This document shows positions 8,238 through 16,581 of a DNA stretch of 64,000 bases, piece by piece; the stretch's first letter is position 1; each line of letters opens with the position of its first letter. The notes under the pieces were generated by a model. That model was not told where the DNA came from. It saw only the letters and a program-made list of their open reading frames with translations, and did not search any database. Location of the stretch: positions 1-64,000 of the forward strand of contig NZ_BAFR01000107.1 of NCBI RefSeq assembly GCF_000308435.1, in the 5' to 3' direction. The translations under genes and the position numbers were made by a program. Source of the stretch: Nocardia araoensis NBRC 100135. Lineage in GTDB: Bacteria; Actinomycetota; Actinomycetes; Mycobacteriales; Mycobacteriaceae.

Positions 8238-10154
8238 TCACTCGAGTTGTCGCCAACCTGTTGCCACCTGAATGTGCGTGCCGTGCTCGGTGATATCGGA
8301 CCAATCGGCCAGGTCGCCGAGGGGCAGGTGGGACGAGGTGCGTCGGGTGACCGTGGTGTACCAGTCGCCCTCCGCGCGGCCGTACTTGTCGATATTGAGG
8401 GCGGCCAGGTAGTTCGAGCCGATCGTGAAGCGCACGACGGCAAGGTGTTCGCGGACTCGTGCGTCGCCGTGCTTTCCGACCGGCGCCCAGTCAGTCGCGA
8501 TGTCGAACGTGCGGACTCGGGATGTCAGTTCCGGCCAGTCCATCACCTCGTCGATCGGACCGCCCATCGATGAGGTTGTCTCCCAGTGGCTTCCGCGGCG
8601 GACCGCGACGTAGGTGTAGTGCCCGCCTCTTGTGAAGCGGACGACCGCACCGTCCGGGGGCTCGAGCGGAATCGGTCTCGGCGGAGGCGGTGGTGTGGGC
8701 GGTAGCGGCGCGAGGTGGGCGAGCATGGCTGTCAGGTCGTAAGCACGGGGATCGCGCAACGCGGGGAGCAGGCGGGGGACAGTGACCGGTGGTCCGTCCA
8801 GGACGTCCGGACTCGCTTCGTTCGCCTTGATCGCGTCGATTCGCACCGTGGCAGCGACCGCCGATCCGGTGATCTCGCCCCAGCACGTGGTGAGCAGCCC
8901 CCGCGACTCCAGATGCCGGATCATCGGCAGGAAGCGCTGGCTCATCTGCGGAGTCAACTGCCCTATCCGGTCCCCGTCGATGCGTACTTCGACATGCGGT
9001 TTGGCTCGGCTGCCCTCCGCGGAATTCTCGTGCAAGGTGACGAAGAGCAGTCCGATTCCGCCCTCGGGTACGAATTTCAACAGCGCGTCGAAGTGTTCGT
9101 GCTCCTTGGTCACCTGGACGATTCCCGAACGAGGCAGCAAGGTATAGGCGACGTTCGGCGGATCGTTCACAGGGATCGCCAGGTCCGGGTCTTCGATCCC
9201 AATCAGCACATTCGCGTGAAGTTCTGGCCCGCCGTCCCAGTCGTCGTACTCGCGGACCCAGATCTTGCTCGATGTCGTGGGAAGGAACCCCGATGCGATG
9301 ATGCGGTTGAGGACCGCCGCCCAGTTCCGTGCGTCGTCGGCCTGAAGGTATCCGATGGTCCGGCCGCCGGTCCGAACGGACACCGCCCACGCCCCTCGGG
9401 GGCTGTCCGGTTCGGGGATCAGCTGAACCTCAGGGGAGAGGCGACCGTCGTGGTCGGTAAGCTCCGGCGGATACAAGCTGCGGAGCGCCGGCAGGAACTC
9501 CTTTTCTATAGTCAACTCGTAGCTCTGCCAGCTCCGGTTCTGTCCCCACAGTCGATAAGCCGAGCCGACAGGGTGCTCGGGATGCGACTTCGGCGTTCCC
9601 TTCGGGACGGCTTCCGAGTCGGCATCGTCGTCGATCGACACACCGAAGTCTGTAGCCAGACCTGCCAATCCGGAGTCCCAGCCCTGCCCGACAGCACGGA
9701 CCTTCCACGCGCCCGCGCGGCGGTAGATCTCGCCGAACAGGAACGCGGACTCGGTGGTGGCCTCGGAGGTGACGAACCGAGCCAGTGGCATGCCTGTGTC
9801 GTCGAGGATGGTCAACGACAGCTTGCCGAGTGCGCCGAAATTGCCGGAATCCATGCTGCCGACGAGCGCAATGGTGTGCACGTCTTCGGGTACCGCGGGC
9901 AACTCGATCTCGATCCGCGCCTGGTTGCCCGATCTCGCATCGGTGCCGTGGAACCGCACGGAGCCATCGACCGAGCGTGGCTGGTTGTAGAAGACGAAAT
10001 CGGTATCGGATCTGACCTTCTGGTCGGCTCCGAGTAGCAGTGCGGAAGCGTCCACCTCGGCGGTGGAGTCGGCCCAGCCGATGATCACGTCGACACGGCG
10101 TGCGGCTGCGGGCAGGGTGAGGTTCTGTCCGCGCGAGAGCATCGGAGACGTCAC
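8238..10154 (-). CDS. TerD-domain protein with long C-terminal extension
   Basis: 638 residues from the GTG at 10154; an ATG at 10142 is an equal alternative. The first 190 residues are a TerD-type domain (RGQNLTLPAA, VIIGWADSTAEVDASALLL, DFVFYNQP, IALVGSMDSGNFGALG, AFLFGEIYRRAGAWKVRAVG). TerD domains bind calcium and belong to stress/tellurite-resistance and biosynthesis systems. The remainder contains a region with GGRTIGYLQADDARNW, a proline-rich linker (PLPPTPPPPPRPIPLEPP) and a C-terminal beta-rich part. Standalone TerD proteins have about 190 residues, so this is a fusion whose extra domains I cannot name. No other ter gene is nearby. Confidence 0.75.
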   Translation of the reverse strand: MTSPMLSRGQNLTLPAAARRVDVIIGWADSTAEVDASALLLGADQKVRSDTDFVFYNQPRSVDGSVRFHGTDARSGNQARIEIELPAVPEDVHTIALVGSMDSGNFGALGKLSLTILDDTGMPLARFVTSEATTESAFLFGEIYRRAGAWKVRAVGQGWDSGLAGLATDFGVSIDDDADSEAVPKGTPKSHPEHPVGSAYRLWGQNRSWQSYELTIEKEFLPALRSLYPPELTDHDGRLSPEVQLIPEPDSPRGAWAVSVRTGGRTIGYLQADDARNWAAVLNRIIASGFLPTTSSKIWVREYDDWDGGPELHANVLIGIEDPDLAIPVNDPPNVAYTLLPRSGIVQVTKEHEHFDALLKFVPEGGIGLLFVTLHENSAEGSRAKPHVEVRIDGDRIGQLTPQMSQRFLPMIRHLESRGLLTTCWGEITGSAVAATVRIDAIKANEASPDVLDGPPVTVPRLLPALRDPRAYDLTAMLAHLAPLPPTPPPPPRPIPLEPPDGAVVRFTRGGHYTYVAVRRGSHWETTSSMGGPIDEVMDWPELTSRVRTFDIATDWAPVGKHGDARVREHLAVVRFTIGSNYLAALNIDKYGRAEGDWYTTVTRRTSSHLPLGDLADWSDITEHGTHIQVATGWRQLE

Positions 10155-10394
10155 GATGTGAAACCTTACAAACTCGCCGATTACATTGTCCCGGAATTGC
10201 CTCAGCGCCAAGAGGACGCCACGAGAAGCGACGTATCGGCTCGCCGATCGACTCGGCACCGTCGACGAAGAAGGCCCCGCGCCGCGGTCGGCACTGGCAG
10301 CCGACCGATCGAGATCTGTGGCAGATCACGGCATGGGTCCGGGAGGCACGGATTCAACCACGACCAGTCCGTCGGCTATGGGATAGGGGGCAGG

Positions 10395-10705
10395 TAACGC
10401 ATCAGAACCACTTGATTCGTGTGCGGTGCCATGACGTGATCCATCCGCAGTTTGCCGCCTACTATCTGGATCCACTGGAGAGCGCAGGCCCTTCTCCGCT
10501 CGGCGAAGACAATGTCGGGACTGAACACGATCAGTGCAGCGCAGGTGGGGGCCTCAATTGTAGTGCTACCAACAGAAGTCTAGGGTCAGTTCGTGCAAAC
10601 CCCGGAAAGCGTCGTGTCGATGGGTACGTGCCACCGCACCACCCTCGCTGAACTCGACTCCCTCTTCGCATCCCTCCAATTCCGCGCCTTCCGAGGCGAG
10701 CTGTG
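10395..10705 (+). pseudogene. Type I restriction specificity subunit (HsdS) remnant
   Basis: Two pieces of a type I specificity subunit remain. Around 10397-10480 the plus strand reads HQNHLIRVRCHDVIHPQFAAYYL, a common segment at the end of an HsdS target-recognition domain. Around 10640-10705 it reads LAELDSLFASLQFRAFRGEL and stop, the classic HsdS C-terminus. The frame between them is broken and nearly everything upstream is absent, including HsdM and HsdR. The remnant ends exactly where the Mrr-like gene begins, suggesting that Mrr was once part of, or adjacent to, a type I restriction locus. Confidence 0.7.
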
Positions 10706-11629
10706 ACCGCGCCGGTATCGGCGATGCCGGTGTGGTCGGGCTTTCTCACGCCGGTACTGGAAGTCCTTGCCGACGGCGATATCTGGCGTAAGCGCGACCT
10801 GCATACGGCGGTGGAGAACCATGTCGGGCTGACGGCCGAGCAGCGGGCCGAGGTGCTGCCGTCGGGGCAGGGGCGCGCTGACAACCGGATCGGGTGGGCG
10901 CTCAGCGGGCTGTACCGCGCGAAGCTCGTCGACAAGCCAGCCCGCGCTACCTTCGTCATCACCGATGCGGGCCGAGCACTGCTCGAAGCTCACCCCGCAG
11001 GGATCACCGAGAAGATCCTGAAAGCGCTACCCGAGTATCAGGACTACACACCGGTGCGGACAGGCTCCTCGAACGGCGACGCCGTAGCCGCCGCGCAGGT
11101 CGCCGACGAAGTAGTCGACCCACTCGAGCAGATCGAGCGTGGTGTCGAACGCCTCCATGCCGAGGTCGCCGCCGACCTGCTGGCACGGCTCCGCAGTCAG
11201 GATCCGGCGTTCCTCGAACATTCGGTACTCGACGTTCTCGTCGCCATGGGATACGGCGGCACCGAAGGCCGGGCCGCCCGGATCGGCGGGTCCGGTGACG
11301 GGGGAGTGGACGGCGTCATCGATCAGGACCCGCTCGGCCTCGAACGCATCTACGTGCAGGCCAAGCGCTACGCCGCGGAAAACACCGTCGGTCGGCCGGA
11401 GATCCAGGCATTCGTCGGCGCGTTGCACGGCGTCGGAGCCGCCCGCGGCGTCTTCATTACCACGAGCGCCTTCACGTCGGGTGCCCGCGAGTACGCGCAG
11501 AACATCGGCACCCGCATCATCCTCATCGACGGCAGGCGCCTCGCCGAGCTGATGATCCGCTACGGCGTCGGCGTCCAAACGCGTCAGACCTTCACGGTCG
11601 TCGAGGTCGACGAGGACTACTTCGAGTGA
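10703..11629 (+). CDS. mrr: Mrr-family restriction endonuclease
   Basis: 308 residues starting at a GTG that overlaps the stop of the HsdS remnant; an ATG at 10724 is an alternative. The N-terminal 100 residues form the Mrr N-terminal winged-helix domain (TPVLEVLADGDIWRKRDLH, GWALSGLYRAKLVDKP). The C-terminal 150 form a PD-(D/E)xK Mrr catalytic domain with the acidic residue in GDGGVDGVID and the Q-A-K triad in YVQAKRY, followed by VFITTSAFTSGAREYA. Such enzymes cut modified DNA in the cytoplasm. It fits the defence character of the island. Whether it conflicts with the methylation laid down by the BREX PglX is not predictable from sequence. Confidence 0.88.
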   Translation: MTAPVSAMPVWSGFLTPVLEVLADGDIWRKRDLHTAVENHVGLTAEQRAEVLPSGQGRADNRIGWALSGLYRAKLVDKPARATFVITDAGRALLEAHPAGITEKILKALPEYQDYTPVRTGSSNGDAVAAAQVADEVVDPLEQIERGVERLHAEVAADLLARLRSQDPAFLEHSVLDVLVAMGYGGTEGRAARIGGSGDGGVDGVIDQDPLGLERIYVQAKRYAAENTVGRPEIQAFVGALHGVGAARGVFITTSAFTSGAREYAQNIGTRIILIDGRRLAELMIRYGVGVQTRQTFTVVEVDEDYFE

Positions 11630-11642
11630 CCCCAGGACTCCC

Positions 11643-11786
11643 ATGAACACACTCCACCCCTCCGCCAGCGACGAGAACTTCGCCGAGTTACAGCAGGACC
11701 CGTTCTTCGATTCCGCCGTCGACCTCATCGCCGACTACCTCGCCGAGGCGTTCGACGACGCCGCCAGCGGGGAGGTCGACCAGTAG
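11643..11786 (+). CDS. 47-aa acidic small protein (or 5' part of a split gene)
   Basis: Starting 13 bases after the Mrr stop, the frame from the ATG at 11643 encodes a very acidic peptide (SASDENFAELQQDPFFDSAV, DLIADYLAEAFDDAASGE) ending at TAG 11784. The same frame stays open after the TAG straight into the next gene, so this may be the N-terminus of one protein broken by a nonsense codon. I do not recognise a family. Codon use is coding-like (GC-rich wobble positions). Confidence 0.5.
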   Translation: MNTLHPSASDENFAELQQDPFFDSAVDLIADYLAEAFDDAASGEVDQ

Positions 11787-11843
11787 ACACTGAGTGCGCT
11801 CCCCGCCACGAACAGGACCGCCGCGCGGCAGCGTCTGTTCACG

Positions 11844-12221
11844 TTGAACGTCGGGCCGATGGAAGTGCTGTATGTCGAGCAGTTCCTGGGAAGCAACGAC
11901 ATCGTGGACTACCGCATCGCGATGTACGTGTCGGAGTCCGCGCTCACCGCAGAGACCCTTCGCACCCTGGATCAGTTGGAAATTACCCTTCCACTGTTGC
12001 ATTTTCAGCGCTCCGGACTGGCTTCTGCGGGCGGCGACGGGATCGTCGTCGACTGGTTCGTCTCCGACGAAGGCGCCGCCGAGCAGTTCTTCGGCCTACC
12101 CCTCGCCGCAGCGATCCGACGCCTCGCTGAACTCCTTGTAACCAAGGGGCGTGGACCGTACGCGCCGTATCACAATCGCGCCTTCGCCGCCGCCGTCCTC
12201 GGGCGCATCGGCGGCGCCTGA
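11844..12221 (+). CDS. Hypothetical protein following Mrr
   Basis: A 125-residue frame from a TTG start (ATG at 11859 is possible). It shows MEVLYVEQFLGSNDIVDYRI and, later, GIVVDWFVSDEGAAEQFFGL and AAAIRRLAELLVT, giving an alpha/beta pattern without a known motif. The frame is continuous upstream to the TAG at 11784, and no ATG or GTG lies in frame between them. It is therefore either a gene with a weak TTG start or the 3' part of a gene disrupted by that TAG. It is probably co-transcribed with the Mrr gene. No function can be assigned. Confidence 0.5.
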   Translation: MNVGPMEVLYVEQFLGSNDIVDYRIAMYVSESALTAETLRTLDQLEITLPLLHFQRSGLASAGGDGIVVDWFVSDEGAAEQFFGLPLAAAIRRLAELLVTKGRGPYAPYHNRAFAAAVLGRIGGA

Positions 12222-12335
12222 GGATCAGTATCTACTGATTCTCGTACGCCCATACCAATTTTCGAGCATACTTTCGAACGGCGGTATCGGCGGATCTGGT
12301 TGACGGGGCCTCGCAGACGAACTCCGCGGGCTGTC

Positions 12336-12356
12336 CCGACAGGGCGAACCTGTCGG
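12336..12356 (+). terminator. Hairpin downstream of the Mrr operon
   Basis: CCGACAGG and CCTGTCGG form a perfect 8-bp stem around a GCGAA loop. It lies 115 bases after the last Mrr-side gene and 34 bases before the ISL3 terminal repeat. No U-tract follows, so a termination role is only plausible. Confidence 0.4.
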
Positions 12357-12389
12357 CCCCTTAATATTCGCAGAGGGAGTGTCGGATAG

Positions 12390-12413
12390 ACGGCTCTGGC
12401 TCACTTCCGGTGG
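12390..12413 (+). repeat. Left terminal inverted repeat of the ISL3-type element
   Basis: Exact reverse complement of 13995-14018 over 24 bases. Confidence 0.85.
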
Positions 12414-12421
12414 TGACCCAG

Positions 12422-13958
12422 CTATGCCAGCAAGATCCGGTGTCGGAGTAGTTCGAAGCTGGCCCGGCCATATATTTGTCGCTTGATCAGCTTTGTCTTC
12501 GTGTTCACGCCCTCGATCGGGCCGTTGCTGTAGGCCACGGTCAGGCCGGCGACCGCCGCGTCGTGGTCCTGGTCGAGGCCGCGCAGGAACGGGTCGAGTT
12601 CGGTCAGCCCGGCCTCGCGGACCTGTTTCATCCAGCCATCCAGGTCGCTGCCGCGGCGTTCGGCCAGGATCGAGGCGAACTCACCGAGGAGCCGGACCAG
12701 GTCCGTCATCTCGGGGCAGGCGGAGACAAGTTCGTCCAGGTGAGTCCGGCGCCCGGCGGGTAGATCGTGGGGCCGACTCATGATCCAGGAGGTGAGCCGC
12801 CTCGGCGAGGGGCTGATCCGGTCGTTTTCGGCGCGGCCTTGGTTGAGATATTTGTGCAGCAGGTTCAGGCCGCCGGTATAGCCGAGGGCTTTGATCTCGT
12901 GGAACAGATGCAGCACCGCGACGCCGGGCTCCTCGGTGCGGCGGTGGCGCAGGTGGTCGCGGTAGGGGTCGACCAGGCAGGCGCGGTATTGCGGTGGGCG
13001 GCGCAGCTGGTCCGGCTCACGAACGCGGGAATAACGCTTTACCGTGTTCAGCGACAATCCCAGACGTCGGGCGCAGTCCAACAGTCAGACACCCTGATCG
13101 AGCAGCTCATCCACCGCATGCCAGCGTTGCAATGTCGTCGTCTCACGGGTGAGCGTTTGCCGTTCAGGGCCGGACGCAGCCCAGCACCGGCCGTGCGCGG
13201 CGACGACCTCTCTCACCGATCGGGCCAAGCCGCGGCCACAGGTGCCAGCGGTCGCTGACCTGCAACGCGCCGGGCAGGGCCCGGCGGATGGCTTCGGCGT
13301 AGGTCGCCGATCCGTCACGAACGACGATGTCTACGCCGGGATGCTCGCGCAACCACGCTTCGAAGGTTTCGGACTTACGATCGCCCAGAACATCGACCCG
13401 TTCGTGGGTGACCGCATCGATCACCGCTGTGCCGTAGCGATTTCGACGCCGCAGCGCGAAGTCGTCCACGCTGACTACCCGAGGAGTCGGCCGGTGTGGG
13501 AGGGGGATCCGCAGCAGTACCCGAACTGCGGTGTGGCGGGACAACCGAACCGGCAAGGTAGCCAGGAGCCGGACCGGGGCTCGTCCGGCCAGTTCTCCCA
13601 CGACTGCCCGCACCTGACCGGTCAGCCGGGTGGTGCGCCGCTGGTACCGTTCGAGCAGGCCGGGAACCTGCTCACGAAAGGTCCCCCAGCAGTGCGGCGT
13701 CGGGCAGACCAGCCGCCGAACCCGCACCCGCACCCGCACCCGCACCAGGCGGCCATCGACCGGCAGATCGGCGACGGTCCGACGGTGATAGCTGTGGAGC
13801 TTCGCCGACGCCGCGCCGCAGCGCGAGCACACCGCAGGGCCCGGCGCCGTCCTGGCCCGAACAACGACCCTCGAACCCTCATCGACAACGTCGTCGAGCA
13901 CCAGCGCCGACAAACCCGAGAATGCAAGCCCGACAGCAATATTCACCACACCCACCAA
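12422..13958 (-). pseudogene. ISL3-family transposase, frameshift and stop
   Basis: The N-terminal part (from 13958) has the zinc-binding cysteines of ISL3 transposases (CSRCGAASAKLHSYHRR and LVCPTPHC), then the DDE-type catalytic start (VVSVDDFALRRRNRYGTAVID) and VDIVVRDGSATYAEAIRRAL. After VSDRWHLW near 13225 the frame is lost; the continuation SVREVVAAHGRCWAA is in another frame. That frame ends in TGA at 13085 and resumes in phase with CARRLGLSLNTVKRYSR and the C-terminal GLTVAYSNGPIEGVNTKTKL. One frameshift plus one nonsense codon make it inactive. A hexamer repeat encodes alternating Arg-Val near residue 75. Confidence 0.85.
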
Positions 13959-13994
13959 GGCATCGTGCTCGTGCCGTCAGACCATCACGCTGAG

Positions 13995-14018
13995 CCACCG
14001 GAAGTGAGCCAGAGCCGT
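13995..14018 (-). repeat. Right terminal inverted repeat of the ISL3-type element
   Basis: Exact reverse complement of 12390-12413 over 24 bases. Confidence 0.85.
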
Positions 14019-14035
14019 TTACCCGACAGTCCCGG

Positions 14036-15105
14036 TCAAGCTGCTGAGGCGAGCCATGCTCGGTATATGTTGGCGAATTGGTCGTCATAGGATTGGCCGC
14101 GTTCGAGGCGGGACAGAGTGCCGGGGCAGACGCCGAGGTGTCGTGCGGCGGCGGTGAGGGTGATGTTGCGGCTCTGCCGGGCCGGGCACAGTTCACCATA
14201 GTCGGGGATGCAGACGGTGCGGGTCAGCAGTCGATAGATCTCGCGAGCGATCGCGCGTTTGAGCAGTCGCAGAATTTCCGGTTTGGAGCGGCCAGCCTGA
14301 CTCTGTCGTGCGGCATATGCTCTGGTTGGTTCGTGCCGGGACATGCGGCACAACGCAATACGATGCAGTGCATTGTTGGCAGCACGGTCACCGCCGCGCG
14401 AGAGCCGATGCCGCACAGTCTTTCCTGACGACGCTGGGACTGGTGCAGCACCGCACAATGCGGCAAACGAGCCCTCGCTCCTGAGCCGGGCCGGGTTGTC
14501 GCCCGCAGTGACCAGCAGCTGGGCAGCGGTGTCGGGACCGACGCCATAGGCCGACCGCAACGCCGGACACAGCACCGCGGTCAGCTCGTCCAATTCGGCG
14601 GTCAGCGAGGCGACCTGCTCGTCCAGGAAGGCGACTCGCTCGGCAAACCTCTGCAGCCGTGAGGGTCCCGGCCGTCAACGAGTCGGCCTGAGCTCCGGGA
14701 CGGATTCGCGTCAGTGCTGCAATCAGCTGTTTGGTGGCGAGTCTGCGGAATCGGTCACGCACCGAATCCGGCGCGGTCACCAGCAGGGCCTTGATCTGGT
14801 TGATCGAAGCGGTGCGCGCCTTCACCGCCGAGCGGCGCGCACCCAGCAAGGCCCGCACGACACCGATCCGCTCAGCCTGCGGCTCGGACACCCCGTGGCC
14901 GGACAGCGCGGCCCCGGGCTGCCGAATACGCGTGCAGCGCATCGGACTTGCCGCGTCGACGCCGTGTCGCCTTGTCTTGCCCGCAGACCTCGACGACCGG
15001 AATTCCCTCCGCCGCCAGCGCTCTGGTGAATCCGGCACCATAGCTACTGGTTCCTTCCACGCCGACGACACGAACAACGCCGTGGCCGGTGTGAGGTTCC
15101 CCCGC
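14036..15105 (-). pseudogene. IS110-family transposase, truncated and frameshifted
   Basis: Fragments of one IS110-type transposase occur in three frames: VVGVEGTSSYGAGFTRALA and VVEVCGQDKATRRRRGKSD (about 15080-14960), IGVVRALLGARRSAVKART (about 14870-14700), and GVGPDTAAQLLVTAGDNPAR with the catalytic-serine-type domain GDRAANNALHRIALCRMSRH to the stop at 14036. The DEDD-containing N-terminus is absent. The C-terminal tail TLTAAARHLGVCPGTLSRLE looks like an HTH extension seen in some actinobacterial IS110 proteins. Two or more frameshifts plus truncation make it dead. Confidence 0.8.
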
Positions 15106-15124
15106 TGATCCGGAGAGCGGATTG

Positions 15125-15290
15125 TCAGGTTCCGGCGGGAACCTGTTGATAGTAGCTGGCTTCGTACTCGTCCGGTGACCGCCAGTCGAGCTTCTTTTGG
15201 ATGCGCTGGGTGTTGCACCAGCCGTCGATGTACGCAAACAATGCGTTCTCCGCGTCTTCTCTTGTGCGCCAGGCATTCCCGTATGCAAGC
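15125..15290 (-). pseudogene. IS3-family integrase-domain C-terminal remnant
   Basis: The minus strand reads AWRTREDAENALFAYIDGW, then CNTQRIQKKLDWRSPDEYEA and a stop at 15125. This is the typical last 50 residues of an IS3-type DDE transposase (the YI..WYN..R.H..L...P.E pattern). It lies between the IS110 remnant and the BREX promoter region. Confidence 0.75.
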
Positions 15291-15337
15291 TCGGTCCTAT
15301 AGCCTGATCTACTGCCCGAAAACAGGAAGGACGCCCT
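15291..15337 (+). promoter_or_regulatory. Leader and ribosome-binding site of the BREX operon
   Basis: Between the IS3 remnant and brxA lies a 47-base leader. AGGAAGGA (15324-15331) sits 6 bases before the GTG start at 15338. A TATAGC stretch at 15298-15303 could be a -10 box, but no convincing -35 box is seen. The operon promoter therefore lies inside or next to IS-derived DNA. Confidence 0.5.
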
Positions 15338-15976
15338 GTGGCCGTGACCGACCAGCCACGAGCACGCTATGCATTGTCGTTCACGAGTGGCGGCCTCTTG
15401 GTCCGTGAGGGCGAGGTGGTCGCCGAGGTATATCTGGGTTGCCGTTCCTGGGACGAGACTCGCACCCGGATCGTAGAGGGAAACCGGCTACAAGCACGCA
15501 CGTCCTCATCGAGCACTCGTGTCACCCGCGAGACCGTTCAACGTCTGTCGGTGCTGAGCGACAGTGAACTCGAGCTGCTCATCGACGCAAGCCCCACCGA
15601 GCAGCGTCATCTCATGTGGGTTGCGGCCTGCCGTCGCTACGACTTCATCGGCGACTTCGCCGAAGAAGTTCTCCGCGAACGTTTCCTGCTGATGATCTTC
15701 ACCTTGAGCACCGAGGACTTCGACCGTTTCCTGACCGGCAAGAGCCTGTGGCACCCGGAACTCGACGAGCTGAAATCTTCGACCAGTCAGAAGCTCCGCC
15801 AGACCCTGTTCCGGATGCTCCACGAGGCAGGACTGCGCACCACGAGTGGGGACATCGTCCCTGCGGTGCTCTCCGCGCGTGTCGCCGAGCTACTCGGCCG
15901 CCGGACCCCTAGTGACCTCCGGTTCTTCCCGACCATGACGCCGATCAGCGAGTTCGACCACGAGGTGCAGCTATGA
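15338..15976 (+). CDS. brxA: BREX protein BrxA (DUF1819)
   Basis: 212 residues, usual BrxA length, with the family pattern YALSFTSGGLLVREGEVVAE at the N-terminus and RYDFIGDFAEEVLRERFLLM in the middle. BrxA is a small helical DNA-binding protein of the type 1 BREX anti-phage system; its exact role in modification or exclusion is unsettled. It is the first gene of a seven-gene plus-strand operon. Its stop overlaps the brxB ATG (ATGA), so translation is coupled. The GTG at 15338 is chosen for its strong ribosome-binding site; a second in-frame GTG follows at 15344. Confidence 0.92.
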   Translation: MAVTDQPRARYALSFTSGGLLVREGEVVAEVYLGCRSWDETRTRIVEGNRLQARTSSSSTRVTRETVQRLSVLSDSELELLIDASPTEQRHLMWVAACRRYDFIGDFAEEVLRERFLLMIFTLSTEDFDRFLTGKSLWHPELDELKSSTSQKLRQTLFRMLHEAGLRTTSGDIVPAVLSARVAELLGRRTPSDLRFFPTMTPISEFDHEVQL

Positions 15977-16581
15977 GTCCCACCCAAAGGGACCTCGTCA
16001 GCGACGAGAAGCACGTCTACGACGTGCTGCGCAGTGAGCGGTTCCTGAAGATGGAAGGCCTGTCCAAGGAAGTCCCGTTCTTCATCTACCACTTCCCGCC
16101 GTCATGGGCACTCGACGTCGACGACATGCGTGACCGTGTGCAGACGAAGCTGCAAAGCGACGAGGGGCGCAGTGTCGTGGAAATCAATCTCTACGACCTT
16201 ACCGTGGAGCTGTTGAAGGCCCGCGGTGTCTGGGAACGCGTCCTCGACCTCGAGCCAACGATGGACAAGTCGGAGTTCCGTGGGGTGTTGCAGGGCATGC
16301 TCGATCCGCATGACCACCTCGCACCCGCCATCCGGGCACGGCTCGATCAGCAGCCCAGCGACATGGTCTTCCTCACCGGCATCGGCGAGGTATTTCCCTT
16401 TATCCGCACCCACACGGTGCTGGAGAACCTGCAAAGCGTCGTGGTCGGGCGTCCGATGCTCGTCTGGTTCCCGGGCACCTATGAGTTCACTCAGACAGCC
16501 GGTCACCAGCTGCGCGCACTGAACCTCGGTGCCAGCGACAGCTATTACCGGGCCAAGGACATTCTGGAGCAAGAAGCATGA
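15973..16581 (+). CDS. brxB: BREX protein BrxB (DUF1788)
   Basis: 202 residues with the DUF1788 signature: PFFIYHFPPSWALDVDDMRD, then VFLTGIGEVFPFIRTHTVLE and PMLVWFPGTYEFTQTAGHQL. BrxB is a core component of type 1 BREX, and comparative studies link it to the modification complex. It is coupled to brxA (4-bp overlap) and to brxC (ATGA at 16578). No truncation or odd codon use is seen. Confidence 0.92.
   Translation: MSPTQRDLVSDEKHVYDVLRSERFLKMEGLSKEVPFFIYHFPPSWALDVDDMRDRVQTKLQSDEGRSVVEINLYDLTVELLKARGVWERVLDLEPTMDKSEFRGVLQGMLDPHDHLAPAIRARLDQQPSDMVFLTGIGEVFPFIRTHTVLENLQSVVVGRPMLVWFPGTYEFTQTAGHQLRALNLGASDSYYRAKDILEQEA

Larger units (their letters stand above)
12390..14018 (-). mobile_element. 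ISL3-type insertion sequence, inactivated
   Basis: The element is delimited by perfect 24-bp terminal inverted repeats (12390-12413 and 13995-14018, starting ACGGCTCTGGCTC). It encloses one ISL3-type transposase gene, now broken. The 1.63-kb size suits the ISL3 family. The 8 bases outside each end do not match, so no target-site duplication is visible: the insertion is old, or the flank was rearranged by the adjacent IS110 remnant. Confidence 0.8.

Noticed and set aside
13719-13746. Tandem CCCGCA hexamers as a CRISPR or regulatory repeat
   Set aside because: Four short units inside the ISL3 transposase coding sequence, encoding alternating Arg-Val; no spacers.
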